Source of the DNA: JBBEBE01 sp040882505
GTDB lineage: Bacteria; Bacteroidota; Rhodothermia; Balneolales; Balneolaceae
Assembly (NCBI GenBank): GCA_040882505.1
Contig: JBBEBE010000005.1
Location: 310,001-374,000 of the forward strand
Length of the DNA stretch: 64,000 bases
Reading direction: 5' to 3'
Each line of letters opens with the position of its first letter. Position 1 is the stretch's first letter. Made by a program: the position numbers and the translations under genes. The notes under the pieces were generated by a model. The model made no database searches. It was not told the origin of the DNA and worked only from the letters and a program-made list of their open reading frames with translations. Positions 45,582-54,238 of the stretch are shown piece after piece.

Positions 45582-46945
45582 GGTTTCCTCCTTCGGGTAC
45601 GGGCCCAATCCTGAAAACTCTCTTTCGGAATCCCGGGCAGATCCCGACTCTCTCCCCATCTTCCAGTCATCCTTCGTTGCCATGAACGGGGAAGTGAACG
45701 CAGAATCCATCGAACGCCTCGAGCCACACGTGCAAACAGGTAGGGGTGTCGAAACAGAGCTGCACCCAACCGGTTCAGCCCGCCTTCCATGACGTGCCCC
45801 GGGGTCTGTTCGGTGACCAGCTGCCGCCAGCGGTAGAGCTGCTTGTGGATCGGGATCTTGACCGGGCAGACCTCGCTGCACGATCCACAGAGGGTGGAGG
45901 CGAACGGGAGATCGCCGTGCGCCTCGAGATCTTTTCCCGGCTCCAGAATGGCCCCGATGGGGCCGGGGATGGTGCTCCCGTAGCTGTGCCCTCCACTCCG
46001 TCGATAGATGGGGCAGGTGTTCAGGCAGGCGGCGCAGCGGATGCAGGAGAGCGAGGTGTAAAAGTCTTTGCGCGCGAGCTGCTCGGTACGCCCGTTGTCG
46101 ACCAGAACCAGATGGATCTCCCGGCCGGGTTGCGGCGTGGCCACATGGGATGTGTAGGAGGTGATCGGCTGTCCGGTGGCGCTTCGGGCGAGCAGGCGGA
46201 GAAAGACGCCGAGGTGCTCGCGTTTCGGGATCACCTTTTCGATCCCCATGCAGGCGATATGGATCGGCGGAAGGTGCATGCCCAGATCGGCATTCCCTTC
46301 GTTGGTGCAGATGACCAGCTCGCCGGTTTCGGCCACGGCAAAGTTGACACCGGTGATCCCCGCTTCGGCCGCCAAAAACTTGGTTCGAAGATCCTTGCGG
46401 GCCGCGCGGGTCAGATAGACCGGATCCCCGCCGCTCCGTTGGGTGCCCATGGTTCGGTGAAAGAGTTCGTCCACCTCCTCGCGCTTTTTGTGAATGGCCG
46501 GCATGACCAGGTGGGACGGGCGCTCCCCGGCCAGCTGAACGATCCGCTCGCCCAGATCGGTGTCGATTACCTCGACTCCCTGCTTCTCGAGCCACGGGTT
46601 CAGGCCGCACTCTTCGGTGAGCATTGACTTGCTCTTGACGACCCGGGTGACCCCGCGATCCCGAAGCAGTCCGACCACGATCCGGTTGTGCTGCTCGCCG
46701 TCGCGCGCCCAGTGGACCACAATCCCGTTGCGTTGGGTCACGGTTTCCAGCTCCTCGAGGTAGTGATCCAGTCGGGAGAGGGTGTGCCGCTTGATCTGCG
46801 AGGCGGCCTCCCGCAACGCCTCCCACTCGGGAACCTCCGCTGCGGCGCGATCTCGTTTGCTGCGCACCTGCCAAAGGGTTTCGTCGTGCCAACGGGCTCG
46901 CTCGGCATCCTTCTGAAACGCTTCGGCTCGACGGGCGTGGCTCAT
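45578..46945 (-). CDS. lutB: LutB-type iron-sulfur lactate utilisation protein
   Basis: A 455-aa protein with an N-terminal LUD-like domain (VVKSKSMLTEECGLN, FAVAETGELVICTNEGNAD) and two [4Fe-4S] motifs, CIRCAACLNTCPIY and CGSCSEVCPVKI. It carries electrons within the LutABC lactate oxidase. The start overlaps lutA by 4 bp and the stop overlaps lutC by 3 bp, so all three are coupled. Length and motif order match family members. Confidence 0.95.
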   Translation of the reverse strand: MSHARRAEAFQKDAERARWHDETLWQVRSKRDRAAAEVPEWEALREAASQIKRHTLSRLDHYLEELETVTQRNGIVVHWARDGEQHNRIVVGLLRDRGVTRVVKSKSMLTEECGLNPWLEKQGVEVIDTDLGERIVQLAGERPSHLVMPAIHKKREEVDELFHRTMGTQRSGGDPVYLTRAARKDLRTKFLAAEAGITGVNFAVAETGELVICTNEGNADLGMHLPPIHIACMGIEKVIPKREHLGVFLRLLARSATGQPITSYTSHVATPQPGREIHLVLVDNGRTEQLARKDFYTSLSCIRCAACLNTCPIYRRSGGHSYGSTIPGPIGAILEPGKDLEAHGDLPFASTLCGSCSEVCPVKIPIHKQLYRWRQLVTEQTPGHVMEGGLNRLGAALFRHPYLFARVARGVRWILRSLPRSWQRRMTGRWGESRDLPGIPKESFQDWARTRRRKP

Positions 46946-47703
46946 AAAACCCCGGGTTGAACCGGTTCGGCCCGGTGGTTGAGGATTTGAGCGATGTGCA
47001 GAAATCGCAGTGGCAAGCGGTCCGTCCGGGCGAGTCCTTCCAGATGCATCAGGCAGGAGGTGTCCGTACCGGTAATGACGTCCACACCGTTCTCGGCGTG
47101 ATCGCGCAGGCGGTCGCGACCCATCACGCTGGAGAGGCACGCCTGCTTGACGGCGAAGGTGCCGCCAAACCCGCAACACTCGTCGGGCCTGCCCAGCGGA
47201 ACCAGTTCGATGCCGGTGACCCGGGAGAGCAGCTGTTCCGGGAGCGATCGGTGCGGCTCCATCCGCTCGCTGGGTGTCGAGAGCCCGAGCCCCCGAACGC
47301 CGTGACAGCTATTGTGCAGTCCGGTCTTGTAGGGGAAGTGTGTGCCCGGAAGAGCCGGTGCGTCTTTCCGGGAAAGAAATTCGCAGAGTTCGACGGTACG
47401 CGTTCGAAGATGTTCCAGGGCGGGTGTCGGGTCGAACCGGTCGTAGTGGTCCCGAATGTGGTGAACGCAGCTTCCCGAGGGGGCAACCACCCAGTCGCAA
47501 TCGACAAAGAGCCGGGCCATTCGATCCGCGACGGGTGCGGTGATCCGTTCATATCCGCTGTTGGCCATCGGCTGTCCACAGCAGGTTTGCCCCTCGGGGA
47601 TGATCACCTCGTACCCCATCCGTTCGAGCAAATCGAGGGTGGCCCGCGCCACATCCGGGTAGAGCTGGTCGATGTAGCAGGGGACAAAGAGGCCCACCGT
47701 CAT
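46942..47703 (-). CDS. lutA: LutA-type CCG-domain lactate utilisation protein
   Basis: A 253-aa protein with two CCG cysteine-rich domains: QTCCGQPMANSG and DECCGFGGTFAVK, preceded by VGLFVPCYIDQLYP and followed by TGTDTSCLMHLEGL. Such domains bind an Fe-S cluster in LutA and heterodisulfide-reductase-like proteins. The ATG at 47703 has GGAG 6 nt upstream. It follows the FAH-family gene by 13 bp, linking lactate oxidation to the reaction upstream. Confidence 0.95.
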   Translation of the reverse strand: MTVGLFVPCYIDQLYPDVARATLDLLERMGYEVIIPEGQTCCGQPMANSGYERITAPVADRMARLFVDCDWVVAPSGSCVHHIRDHYDRFDPTPALEHLRTRTVELCEFLSRKDAPALPGTHFPYKTGLHNSCHGVRGLGLSTPSERMEPHRSLPEQLLSRVTGIELVPLGRPDECCGFGGTFAVKQACLSSVMGRDRLRDHAENGVDVITGTDTSCLMHLEGLARTDRLPLRFLHIAQILNHRAEPVQPGVL

Positions 47704-47716
47704 GAGATCTCCGTTC

Positions 47717-48571
47717 TTACTTGGGAGCTTTGACGTGTTGCCGCGACGATCCCAGACCGTCGATGCCGAGTTCGACCACATCGCCGGGCTTGAGGAATCG
47801 TTGGGGGTTCATCCCCATGCCGACGCCCTCCGGCGTTCCGGTGGAGACAATGTCTCCGGGCAGCAGTGTCATGTACTGACTGATCTTGGAGACGAGTTGC
47901 GGGATGTTGAAGATCAGGTCCGAGGTGTTGCTGTCCTGAACCGTCTCCCCGTTGAGTTTGAGCCAGCAGTTCAGATCGTGGGGATTCTCGATCTCGTCGG
48001 TGGTAGCCATCCAGGGCCCCAGGGGCGCAAAGGTATCGGCACTCTTTCCCTTGACCCACTGCCCGTCGTGCTCCAGCTGAAACTCCCGTTCGCTGTAGTC
48101 GTTGTGGAGAATGTAACCGGCGACATACTCCATCGCGTTGGCTTCGTCGACATAACTGGCCCGTTTGCCGACCACAAAACCGAGTTCCACTTCCCAGTCC
48201 GTCTTTTTGCTTCCTCGCGGCAGGATCAGATCATCGTTGGGTCCCGTGATGGCCGAGGTCGCCTTCATGAAAAGGACCGGTCGCCGGGGAAGGGTGGCGC
48301 CACTCTCCTTGGCATGCTTCTCGTAGTTCAGACCCACGCAGAGCAGTTTGGACGGGCGTGAGATCGGGCTGGCCAGTCGGACATCGTCCGGGACAACCGG
48401 CGCATTGGCACCGTGCTTGTCGATCCAGGCCTGCAGACGGTTTGGCCCCCCGGTTTCGAAGAAGTGTTCATCGTAGGCTTCACCGAACCCGGAGGTGTCC
48501 AGACGGGTTCCGTCCTCGAGTTGGACGCCGGTTCGGATGGTTTGGTCGTGGTGGAATCGAATCAGTTTCAT
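47717..48571 (-). CDS. FAH-family 2,4-diketo-3-deoxy-sugar acid hydrolase
   Basis: A 284-aa fumarylacetoacetate-hydrolase-fold enzyme: KLLCVGLNYEKHAKESG, DWEVELGFVVGKRA (metal-binding Glu pair), VAGYILHNDYSEREFQ, GKSADTFAPLGPW and GDIVSTGTPEGVGMGM. This subgroup includes 2,4-diketo-3-deoxy-L-fuconate and -L-rhamnonate hydrolases, which release pyruvate and L-lactate. The SDR upstream and LutABC downstream strongly support that role. Databases often mislabel the group as ureidoglycolate lyase. L-fucose and L-rhamnose cannot be told apart here. Confidence 0.88.
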   Translation of the reverse strand: MKLIRFHHDQTIRTGVQLEDGTRLDTSGFGEAYDEHFFETGGPNRLQAWIDKHGANAPVVPDDVRLASPISRPSKLLCVGLNYEKHAKESGATLPRRPVLFMKATSAITGPNDDLILPRGSKKTDWEVELGFVVGKRASYVDEANAMEYVAGYILHNDYSEREFQLEHDGQWVKGKSADTFAPLGPWMATTDEIENPHDLNCWLKLNGETVQDSNTSDLIFNIPQLVSKISQYMTLLPGDIVSTGTPEGVGMGMNPQRFLKPGDVVELGIDGLGSSRQHVKAPK

Positions 48572-48578
48572 GGGTCAT

Positions 48579-49343
48579 TTACCGTTTGAGGTTCAAAAAT
48601 CCCCCGTCAATGGGGTAGGATGCGCCGGTGATAAAGGCGGCTTCGTCGGAGCAGAGGTAGGTCGCCAGCCCGGCGATCTCTTCGGGTTGGCCCATCCGTC
48701 CGATCGGTTGGGTCTTGGAGAGGGTATCGTACATCTCTTTCTCTCTTCCGGGGTAGTGTTTGGCCAGATAGTCGTCCACGAACGGGGTGTGAACACGGGC
48801 CGGTGCGATGCAGTTGCAGCGGATGCCGTCATCCAGATAGTCCACGGCCATGGAGTAAGTCATGGTCAGAACGGCTCCCTTGGTCATCGAGTAGGCGAAG
48901 CGATCGGGGATACCCATATGCGAGACGATGGAGGCCATATTCAGAATGACCCCGCCTCCGTTCTCTTTCATGCCGGCGATGACGGCCCGGCTGCAGGTCC
49001 AGATCCCCTTGATGTTCACGCGATAGAGGCGGTCCAGATCCTCTTCGCTGGTCTCTTCCAGGTTGCCGATGTGCGAGATGCCGGCGTTGTTGATCAAGAT
49101 GTCCGCCGGGCGCTCCAGCCCATTGGCGGCTCCCCGGACCGACTCCGTGCTGCCCACATCGCAGAGATGAAACGAAGCGATCCCGCCCGACGACTGAATC
49201 TCGCCCATGACGGCCCGGCTCCCTTTCTCGTCCAGATCCCAAATGACAACATGTGCACCTTCGGCGGCAAATCGTTTGGCCATGGCGGCGCCTATGCCGC
49301 TGCCGCCTCCGGTGATGATGGCCTGTTTTCCTTCGAGTTTCAT
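48579..49343 (-). CDS. SDR dehydrogenase, probable 2-keto-3-deoxy-L-fuconate/L-rhamnonate dehydrogenase
   Basis: A 254-aa classical short-chain dehydrogenase: NAD-binding TGGGSGIG at residue 11, NNAG, catalytic Ser in NMASIVSHM, YSMTK (Tyr/Lys) and a C-terminal SYPIDGGFLN. WDLDEK after the second strand suggests NAD+ preference. By position it should oxidise 2-keto-3-deoxy-L-fuconate or -rhamnonate to the 2,4-diketo acid cut by the next gene product. The start overlaps the transporter stop by 4 bp and the FAH-family gene begins 7 bp downstream. Confidence 0.87.
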   Translation of the reverse strand: MKLEGKQAIITGGGSGIGAAMAKRFAAEGAHVVIWDLDEKGSRAVMGEIQSSGGIASFHLCDVGSTESVRGAANGLERPADILINNAGISHIGNLEETSEEDLDRLYRVNIKGIWTCSRAVIAGMKENGGGVILNMASIVSHMGIPDRFAYSMTKGAVLTMTYSMAVDYLDDGIRCNCIAPARVHTPFVDDYLAKHYPGREKEMYDTLSKTQPIGRMGQPEEIAGLATYLCSDEAAFITGASYPIDGGFLNLKR

Positions 49344-51112
49344 AACGCGTCGGTTTGATTACGGGTGTGGTGCGGTCCTGCCGTGTCGGGAATGGTGGCG
49401 TTCATTCGCCGAACGACGATGTACAGGAGTGAGATACTGATCACGATCCAGAGCAGGGCCAAACCGGTGGATCCGAAGAAGAGCTGCCCCATGGCGTAGA
49501 GGAACAGAATGATGGCCACGGCGCTGATGGCTACCTGGCCGATGCCCCGCCAGAGGGATTCGGAGCGGTCCCCTTCCCGACGGAAGCGGGTCCATCCGGG
49601 GCCGGCGGGTCGAACCCGGTCGTAAAAGGTCTGCAGGGTCTCTTCATCGTCCGGTGAGGTCACCCACGTGGCCACCAGCCATACGAGCGTGGTAAAGAGC
49701 ATGGTGAAGATCATCCGGGCGGCAAACCCTTCGTAGCCGAGCCAGCCGGAGAGGACGAACCCGATTGCCGCTCCACTCATGGCGGCGATTTCGCTCCAGG
49801 CGTTGATGCGCCACCAGAACCAGCGCAGCATATAGACCAGGCCGGTACCGGCGCCCAGCGAGAGGATCGCCTCCCATCCGCCCCGGACGGTGTCAAAGAG
49901 CAGGGAGACGATCACGGCGCTTACCATCATGAGCAGCGTGGCCCAGCGCGAGACCATCACGTAGTGCTTTTGGGCCGCTTCCGGGCTCTCGAAATGGTCG
50001 GCGGGTTTCAGGAACGGCTTGTAGAAATCATTCACGACATACGAAGCGCCCCAGTTCAGGTGGGTCGAGACGGTCGAGACAAAGGCAGAAAGGAAGGCGA
50101 CAGCCAACAGGCCCAACAGTCCGGACGGCAGGAGTTCCAGCATCAGGAGCGGGTAGCCCTCCTCCGGATCGGCCAGTTGGGGATAGGAGACCAGCGCCAC
50201 CAGAGCGACCAGAATCCAGGGCCAGGGGCGCAATGCAAAATGGGCCACGTTGAAAAGAAGCGTTCCGGCCACGGCGTTCTTCTCGTCCTTGGCAGAGAAC
50301 ATGCGCTGGGCGACGTAGCCGCCTCCCCCAGGCTCCGATCCCGGGTACCAGGAGGCCCACCACATCATGCCCACCCAAACCAGGGCGGTGGCGATGGCGA
50401 TATCGGGATGGTTCAGAGGATTGAGAGAGAGGATCTGCAGATCGGCTCCGTGCATCGCAGCCAGTTGATCTTTGAGCGAGGCGAGCCCGCCGGCGTGATC
50501 CACGGCGTACCAAGCGAGAAGAATGGAGCCCCCCATGGCGATGATGAACTGCAGAAAGTCGGTGACCACCACTCCCCAAAGTCCGGCCATGGCGATGTAG
50601 ATTCCGATGAGCAGGTAGAGGACGATCAAAATCTCCCACTGCCCGGCGCCCGTAATGACGGTCAAAATCTTGGCCATCCCGACGGTGACCCATCCCAGGA
50701 TGATGCAGTTGATCGGGAAGGCGAGGTAGAGGGCACGAAAGCCGCGCAGGATGCGGGCCGGCTTTCCGCTGTACCGGATGGAGATGAACTCCACGTCGGT
50801 CAGGACATCGGCCCGTTTCCAAAGCTTGGCGTAGAGAAAGACGGTGAAGAGCCCGGAGAACATGAAGTTCCACCAGATCCAGTTTCCGGCGATCCCTTCG
50901 GCGGCGACAATCCCAGTGACAGCCAGCGGCGTGTCGGCGGCAAAGGTGGTGGCCACCATCGATATCCCGATGAGCCACCAGGGAAGATCCTTCCCGCCGG
51001 CAAAGTAGTCTTCAAGAGAGTTTTGCCCGCGGCGATGGGCGATCCAGCCGACCAGCGCCATGAGCAGCACATAACCGGCAATTACTGCATAGTCCAACCA
51101 TGTAAAAGGCAT
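49340..51112 (-). CDS. Sodium:solute symporter (SSS family), first gene of fucose/lactate-type operon
   Basis: A 590-aa symporter with about 13-14 transmembrane segments: NSLEDYFAGGKDLPWWLIGISMVATTFAADTP near the start, WYPGSEPGGGGYVAQRMFSAKDEKNA, and VAFLSAFVSTVSTHLNWGASYVVNDFY, the usual Na+-site helix region. A long extra C-terminus carries more hydrophobic helices. The ATG at 51112 (MPFTWLDYAVIAG) fits the family; an earlier in-frame start at 51277 would add an Arg-rich non-membrane leader. Context suggests L-fucose, L-rhamnose or their acids as substrate. Confidence 0.9.
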   Translation of the reverse strand: MPFTWLDYAVIAGYVLLMALVGWIAHRRGQNSLEDYFAGGKDLPWWLIGISMVATTFAADTPLAVTGIVAAEGIAGNWIWWNFMFSGLFTVFLYAKLWKRADVLTDVEFISIRYSGKPARILRGFRALYLAFPINCIILGWVTVGMAKILTVITGAGQWEILIVLYLLIGIYIAMAGLWGVVVTDFLQFIIAMGGSILLAWYAVDHAGGLASLKDQLAAMHGADLQILSLNPLNHPDIAIATALVWVGMMWWASWYPGSEPGGGGYVAQRMFSAKDEKNAVAGTLLFNVAHFALRPWPWILVALVALVSYPQLADPEEGYPLLMLELLPSGLLGLLAVAFLSAFVSTVSTHLNWGASYVVNDFYKPFLKPADHFESPEAAQKHYVMVSRWATLLMMVSAVIVSLLFDTVRGGWEAILSLGAGTGLVYMLRWFWWRINAWSEIAAMSGAAIGFVLSGWLGYEGFAARMIFTMLFTTLVWLVATWVTSPDDEETLQTFYDRVRPAGPGWTRFRREGDRSESLWRGIGQVAISAVAIILFLYAMGQLFFGSTGLALLWIVISISLLYIVVRRMNATIPDTAGPHHTRNQTDAL

Positions 51113-51317
51113 ATTCTCGTACGGTTTGGTTTGGGTCTGCCGGATGCGGACCGGCCGTCTGCAATTTGTCTGAATACGGGATCGATCGGGCCCGAAACGG
51201 GTCACTGCCGGTCGCCTCCGGGGCAATATAGGAGACGAGATTTCGAATGCAAAGGGCAGGGCCGCAGGCCGAGGCACCTTTTGTTTCGATTTTTCGTTCT
51301 TTGAGGGGAGACGATGG

Positions 51318-52250
51318 GTGCAAACGGTCGATCAGGAAACCAACCACCAACCAGAATCCAGCGGGATGAACCGAGCCGACAAGGGAGCAATGCCGTACCA
51401 CTTGGGGACTACACAGTGGGGCCTGAAGGAGTGGAAGGGGGTCTTCTTCAGCAAGGATGCCACACCGGACCGGTTTCTGAGCCAGTACGCCTCGGTCTTT
51501 TCGACGGTGGAGGGGAACACTACGTTCTACCGGGTTCCGGACGCCGAGACGGTGCAGCGATGGAAAGAGGCCGTTCCGGAGACGTTCCGGTTTTGTTTCA
51601 AGTTTCCGAAATCCGTGACGCACGAACACCTGCTCTCCGGCAGCGCATTGGAGAGAGCGATGTCGTTTCTGAAACGCCTGGAGCCGCTACGCACGCGACT
51701 CGGGCCGTTTCATCTGCAACTCAGTGAGCGGTTTTCCCATGAGCAGATGGGCGATCTGGAACGGTTTCTCGAACAGCTTCCGGCCGAGTACAGCTACGCC
51801 GTGGAAGTTCGCCATCCCGATTTCTTTGACAACGGGCGACAGGAGCGGTATCTGGAAGAGCTGCTCCGTCAGTTGAACATGGATCGCGTGATCTTTGATA
51901 CCCGGCGCCTGCACGATATGAAGTCGAGTGACCCGTCGGTTCTGGAGGCGAAACGGAAGAAGCCAACCGCTCCGCCCCGATTCCGGACCACCGGCTCCCG
52001 ACCGTTTCTTCGCTATGTGGGAGGAAATCGCTGGATTGACAACGAAGCGTGGCTCAAGGAGTGGGCGATCATGGTGGCCAACTGGATTCGCGAGGGGCTG
52101 CACCCCTACATCTTTATCCACTCTCCGGACAAGGTTTCCGCGCCGGAGCTGGCCCGTCATTTCCATCGCGAGCTCGCCTCGCTCATCTCCCTCCCCTCCC
52201 TGCCTGCCTGGCCAGTCGACCGCCAGGACCAGCAGTTGGGGCTGTTTTGA
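51318..52250 (+). CDS. DUF72 TIM-barrel protein
   Basis: A 310-aa cytoplasmic protein of the DUF72 (YecE) family. It has the conserved start YHLGTTQWGLKEWKGVFF, SVFSTVEGNTTFYRVP, FRFCFKFPKSVTHE, YAVEVRHPDFFD and PYIFIHSPDK. The family is a TIM barrel of unknown activity. The GTG at 51318 follows GGGGAG by 7 nt, but the conserved region begins only at ATG 51390, so ATG 51366 or 51390 are real alternatives. It diverges from the six-gene operon across a 205-bp gap. Confidence 0.88.
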   Translation: MQTVDQETNHQPESSGMNRADKGAMPYHLGTTQWGLKEWKGVFFSKDATPDRFLSQYASVFSTVEGNTTFYRVPDAETVQRWKEAVPETFRFCFKFPKSVTHEHLLSGSALERAMSFLKRLEPLRTRLGPFHLQLSERFSHEQMGDLERFLEQLPAEYSYAVEVRHPDFFDNGRQERYLEELLRQLNMDRVIFDTRRLHDMKSSDPSVLEAKRKKPTAPPRFRTTGSRPFLRYVGGNRWIDNEAWLKEWAIMVANWIREGLHPYIFIHSPDKVSAPELARHFHRELASLISLPSLPAWPVDRQDQQLGLF

Positions 52251-52341
52251 GGGACGAATGAACCACCTCTCAAGTCGCCGCTACTCAACACAGTCCAAGA
52301 CCGATTGACTGGCGAATGAATCCGTGATCACGAGTGTGAAG

Positions 52342-52416
52342 CTACATGATCACTTCGAACGGGACACTGGTTGGCAATTCAATCCAGCTCCATTCATGAA
52401 TGATCAACCTCCGGTA
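52342..52416 (-). pseudogene. Remnant 3' end of a third small lipoprotein gene
   Basis: A 24-codon open stretch ends ELPTSVPFEVIM-stop, matching the last residues of the two small lipoproteins at 53574 and 56142 (ERTSVPFEVIM). The DNA is also alike over about 30 bases (TCACTTC-AA-GGGAC-CTGGTT). Upstream of this tail a stop codon interrupts the frame and no start is present. It begins 11 bp after the stop of the propeptide-only gene. I read it as debris of a duplicated lipoprotein gene. Confidence 0.6.
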
Positions 52417-52427
52417 TCAGGTAGTCA

Positions 52428-53327
52428 TCATCCATCCGGCGGGAATTTTTTTCGATCGACCTGCATCAGTATGTGCAAGCCGTCTTCAGGAGCCAAGTTA
52501 TAGATGTGGAACGTGAACTCCGATTCCCAAATCTTGGCGGACCCAACTCGTTCGTCTTCATAGATTCTGAACGTTGCGGTTCCGTTCGTGGTCGTACTTC
52601 GCCCATTCCAGATGCGCTCGCCGCTGTGCTCGGGCATTTTCCGATACTGGTAATTTTGACCGTCGAGCTGGAATTCAATCTCATCTTTGGAGGTCAGGAA
52701 ATTCTCTTCCGGAATTTCGATGAGTTGATGGCCTATGTAATACTCCAACGAAGTTGCGTACTCAATGAATCGCTCGGACTGTTCATGCAGATCGTTGTTC
52801 GGTTCGGCCGTCTGCATGTCGCCGGTCACACGAAAGGTCTCGTATCGCATCGGGATCTCGATGTAGTCTACTCGTGGATGCTCCACCAGGTCGTAGACCA
52901 AATCGGGATCCATGATAACATGTGCTGAGCCGATACTTGTAAATATTCTGAGGATTTCGGTGTCCATCTCCTGCACATTCAACAGGCCCTGTTTGAACTC
53001 TTCTGCACAAATCGATTTTCGTATGCCACTGGTCATAAAACGACGACTTCGCGGTTCTTTGAATCCAATGGTGGCTCGTCCGTTGTTGGCAGCGATGGAA
53101 TCTCGCAAAACGTCAACACTCTTGTCCCAGGGCCGTGTCTCGGGTGGATGACTTACCCGTAGTTCCGGGATATCGTGGAGTACATAGGTGCTGTCGCCGA
53201 GTGCAAATGTGACATCAGATTCGGACTGGCATAGAGATTGAGTTGTTGAAAAGGGATTCGAGGAACACCCATAGACGAGCAGGACCAGAATCAGTGAAGC
53301 GACTAGAAGGGAAGAGGATTTTAACAT
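52428..53327 (-). CDS. Stand-alone subtilase-propeptide (I9-like) lipoprotein
   Basis: A 299-aa lipoprotein (lipobox LVYGC, Cys21). Residues 48-165 align end to end with residues 48-167 of the subtilase encoded at 54239-55924: shared features include PPE-RPWD, DSIAA, IGFK, AEEF and an identical HPRVDYIEIP, the usual end of an I9 propeptide. No protease domain follows. Instead there is a 130-residue region (ending EFTFHIYNLAPEDGLHILMQ) that I do not recognise, with no Asp/His/Ser triad. The start at 53327 fits the signal peptide. It could act as a separate inhibitor or chaperone of the protease; that is inference. Confidence 0.78.
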   Translation of the reverse strand: MLKSSSLLVASLILVLLVYGCSSNPFSTTQSLCQSESDVTFALGDSTYVLHDIPELRVSHPPETRPWDKSVDVLRDSIAANNGRATIGFKEPRSRRFMTSGIRKSICAEEFKQGLLNVQEMDTEILRIFTSIGSAHVIMDPDLVYDLVEHPRVDYIEIPMRYETFRVTGDMQTAEPNNDLHEQSERFIEYATSLEYYIGHQLIEIPEENFLTSKDEIEFQLDGQNYQYRKMPEHSGERIWNGRSTTTNGTATFRIYEDERVGSAKIWESEFTFHIYNLAPEDGLHILMQVDRKKFPPDG

Positions 53328-53384
53328 CGTTGGTACGGTTGGTTGAGTAAAGATTCCGAGATCGTGATGGTTCGTGAATACTCC

Positions 53385-53420
53385 CCCTACGGAGCTTGCC
53401 TCCAACTCGCTACAGGTCAA
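53385..53420. repeat. 36-bp dispersed repeat, copy 1
   Basis: CCCTACGGAGCTTGCCTCCA then ACTCGCTACAGGTCAA; 35 of 36 bases match the copy at 56764-56799 in the same orientation. On the minus strand it reads GTAG ... GGAG-GCAAG-CTCC-GTAG, a small hairpin flanked by GTAG, like a REP element. It lies 58-93 bp upstream of the propeptide-only gene. Confidence 0.75.
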
Positions 53421-53573
53421 TTCGATGAGAAGGAGAAGAGGGTCAGTTTAGTATGCCCCGAACATATTTTCGGAAAATATCGGCGACGCCTGAATTTGAG
53501 GTTTCGAGCCATCGGACAATTTCTGTAAAGTACTTTTCAAATCAGCTCAGAATCGGTTGCAATGTGATTTGTT

Positions 53574-54116
53574 CTACATAATCACTTCAAAGGGGACGCT
53601 GGTTCGCTCCTCCTCGGGGAGGAGCTCACGGTTTACATCTTCTGCCGGCAAGGCAAAACTTTGATGGAAAACGTAGAAATGGAATCGATAGAACCCGTTT
53701 TGAAATCGATCCTTTTCTTGACTGAATAGTTCTCTGACGTTAATCCCATAGGGTCCAATGCTCTCCTCGGGGAGCACTGGACTCAAATACGGGCTGATCA
53801 TCAAATGCTCGTCAAGTGTCCACTTGTCTTTCCATTCACCACTATCGTAGAACTGCAGACTGATGGTCTGAGGTTGAAACCTATACAGTGTGTCGCTGTA
53901 CTCATTGATGAATTCGAGTTTGAATGTCGAATCTTCGTCAGGGTTCGTAAGATCCAGCCGGTTTTTGTTCAGTGGAAATCCTGTATTTAGCTCTTGTTCC
54001 GTCAATGTGTTTGAGTTGTCCAGCGACGATACGCCCTTTGTGCATGCAGAGGACGTGATCATGATGAGTACACTGGCCAGTATAAGTTGGAAATGATGGA
54101 ATATGGATCGATTCAT
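53574..54116 (-). CDS. Small Ig-like lipoprotein A
   Basis: A 180-aa lipoprotein (lipobox SSAC, Cys25). After a linker, residues about 45-180 have a beta-rich pattern: FKLEFINEYSDTLYRF, SLQFYDSGEWKDKWT, LPEESIGPYG, GFYRFHFYVF, ending LLPEEERTSVPFEVIM. The N-x-S, W, PEE/PGE and G-x-YRF spacing resembles Ig-fold domains such as BsuPI or Big-type repeats, but I cannot name a family. Its last 16 residues are identical to those of the paralogue at 56142. It sits between the subtilase and propeptide-only genes, all on one strand. Confidence 0.8.
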   Translation of the reverse strand: MNRSIFHHFQLILASVLIMITSSACTKGVSSLDNSNTLTEQELNTGFPLNKNRLDLTNPDEDSTFKLEFINEYSDTLYRFQPQTISLQFYDSGEWKDKWTLDEHLMISPYLSPVLPEESIGPYGINVRELFSQEKDRFQNGFYRFHFYVFHQSFALPAEDVNRELLPEEERTSVPFEVIM

Positions 54117-54238
54117 GATGAACTTGTGATTTTGTATCCCGGGAAAAATGTGACGGACGGTATCCATCGGGTTGTAACGCTTATACGTCACTCTGGGAGT
54201 ATTCGCTACACCCGAGAATCGAGTGAATTTAATTGCGA

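Noticed and set aside
45582..46892. Upstream extension of lutC giving a 636-residue protein
   Set aside because: The extra part is Arg/Gly-rich out-of-frame translation of lutB; lutC has its own perfect AAGGAGG and ATG.
51314..51727. 137-codon frame from the ATG at 51314
   Set aside because: It lies in another frame from the conserved DUF72 coding sequence and has no recognisable domain.
53343..53528. 61-codon plus-strand frame across the 36-bp repeat
   Set aside because: It starts inside the upstream region of the opposite gene and has no family features; the sequence is better read as a repeat.
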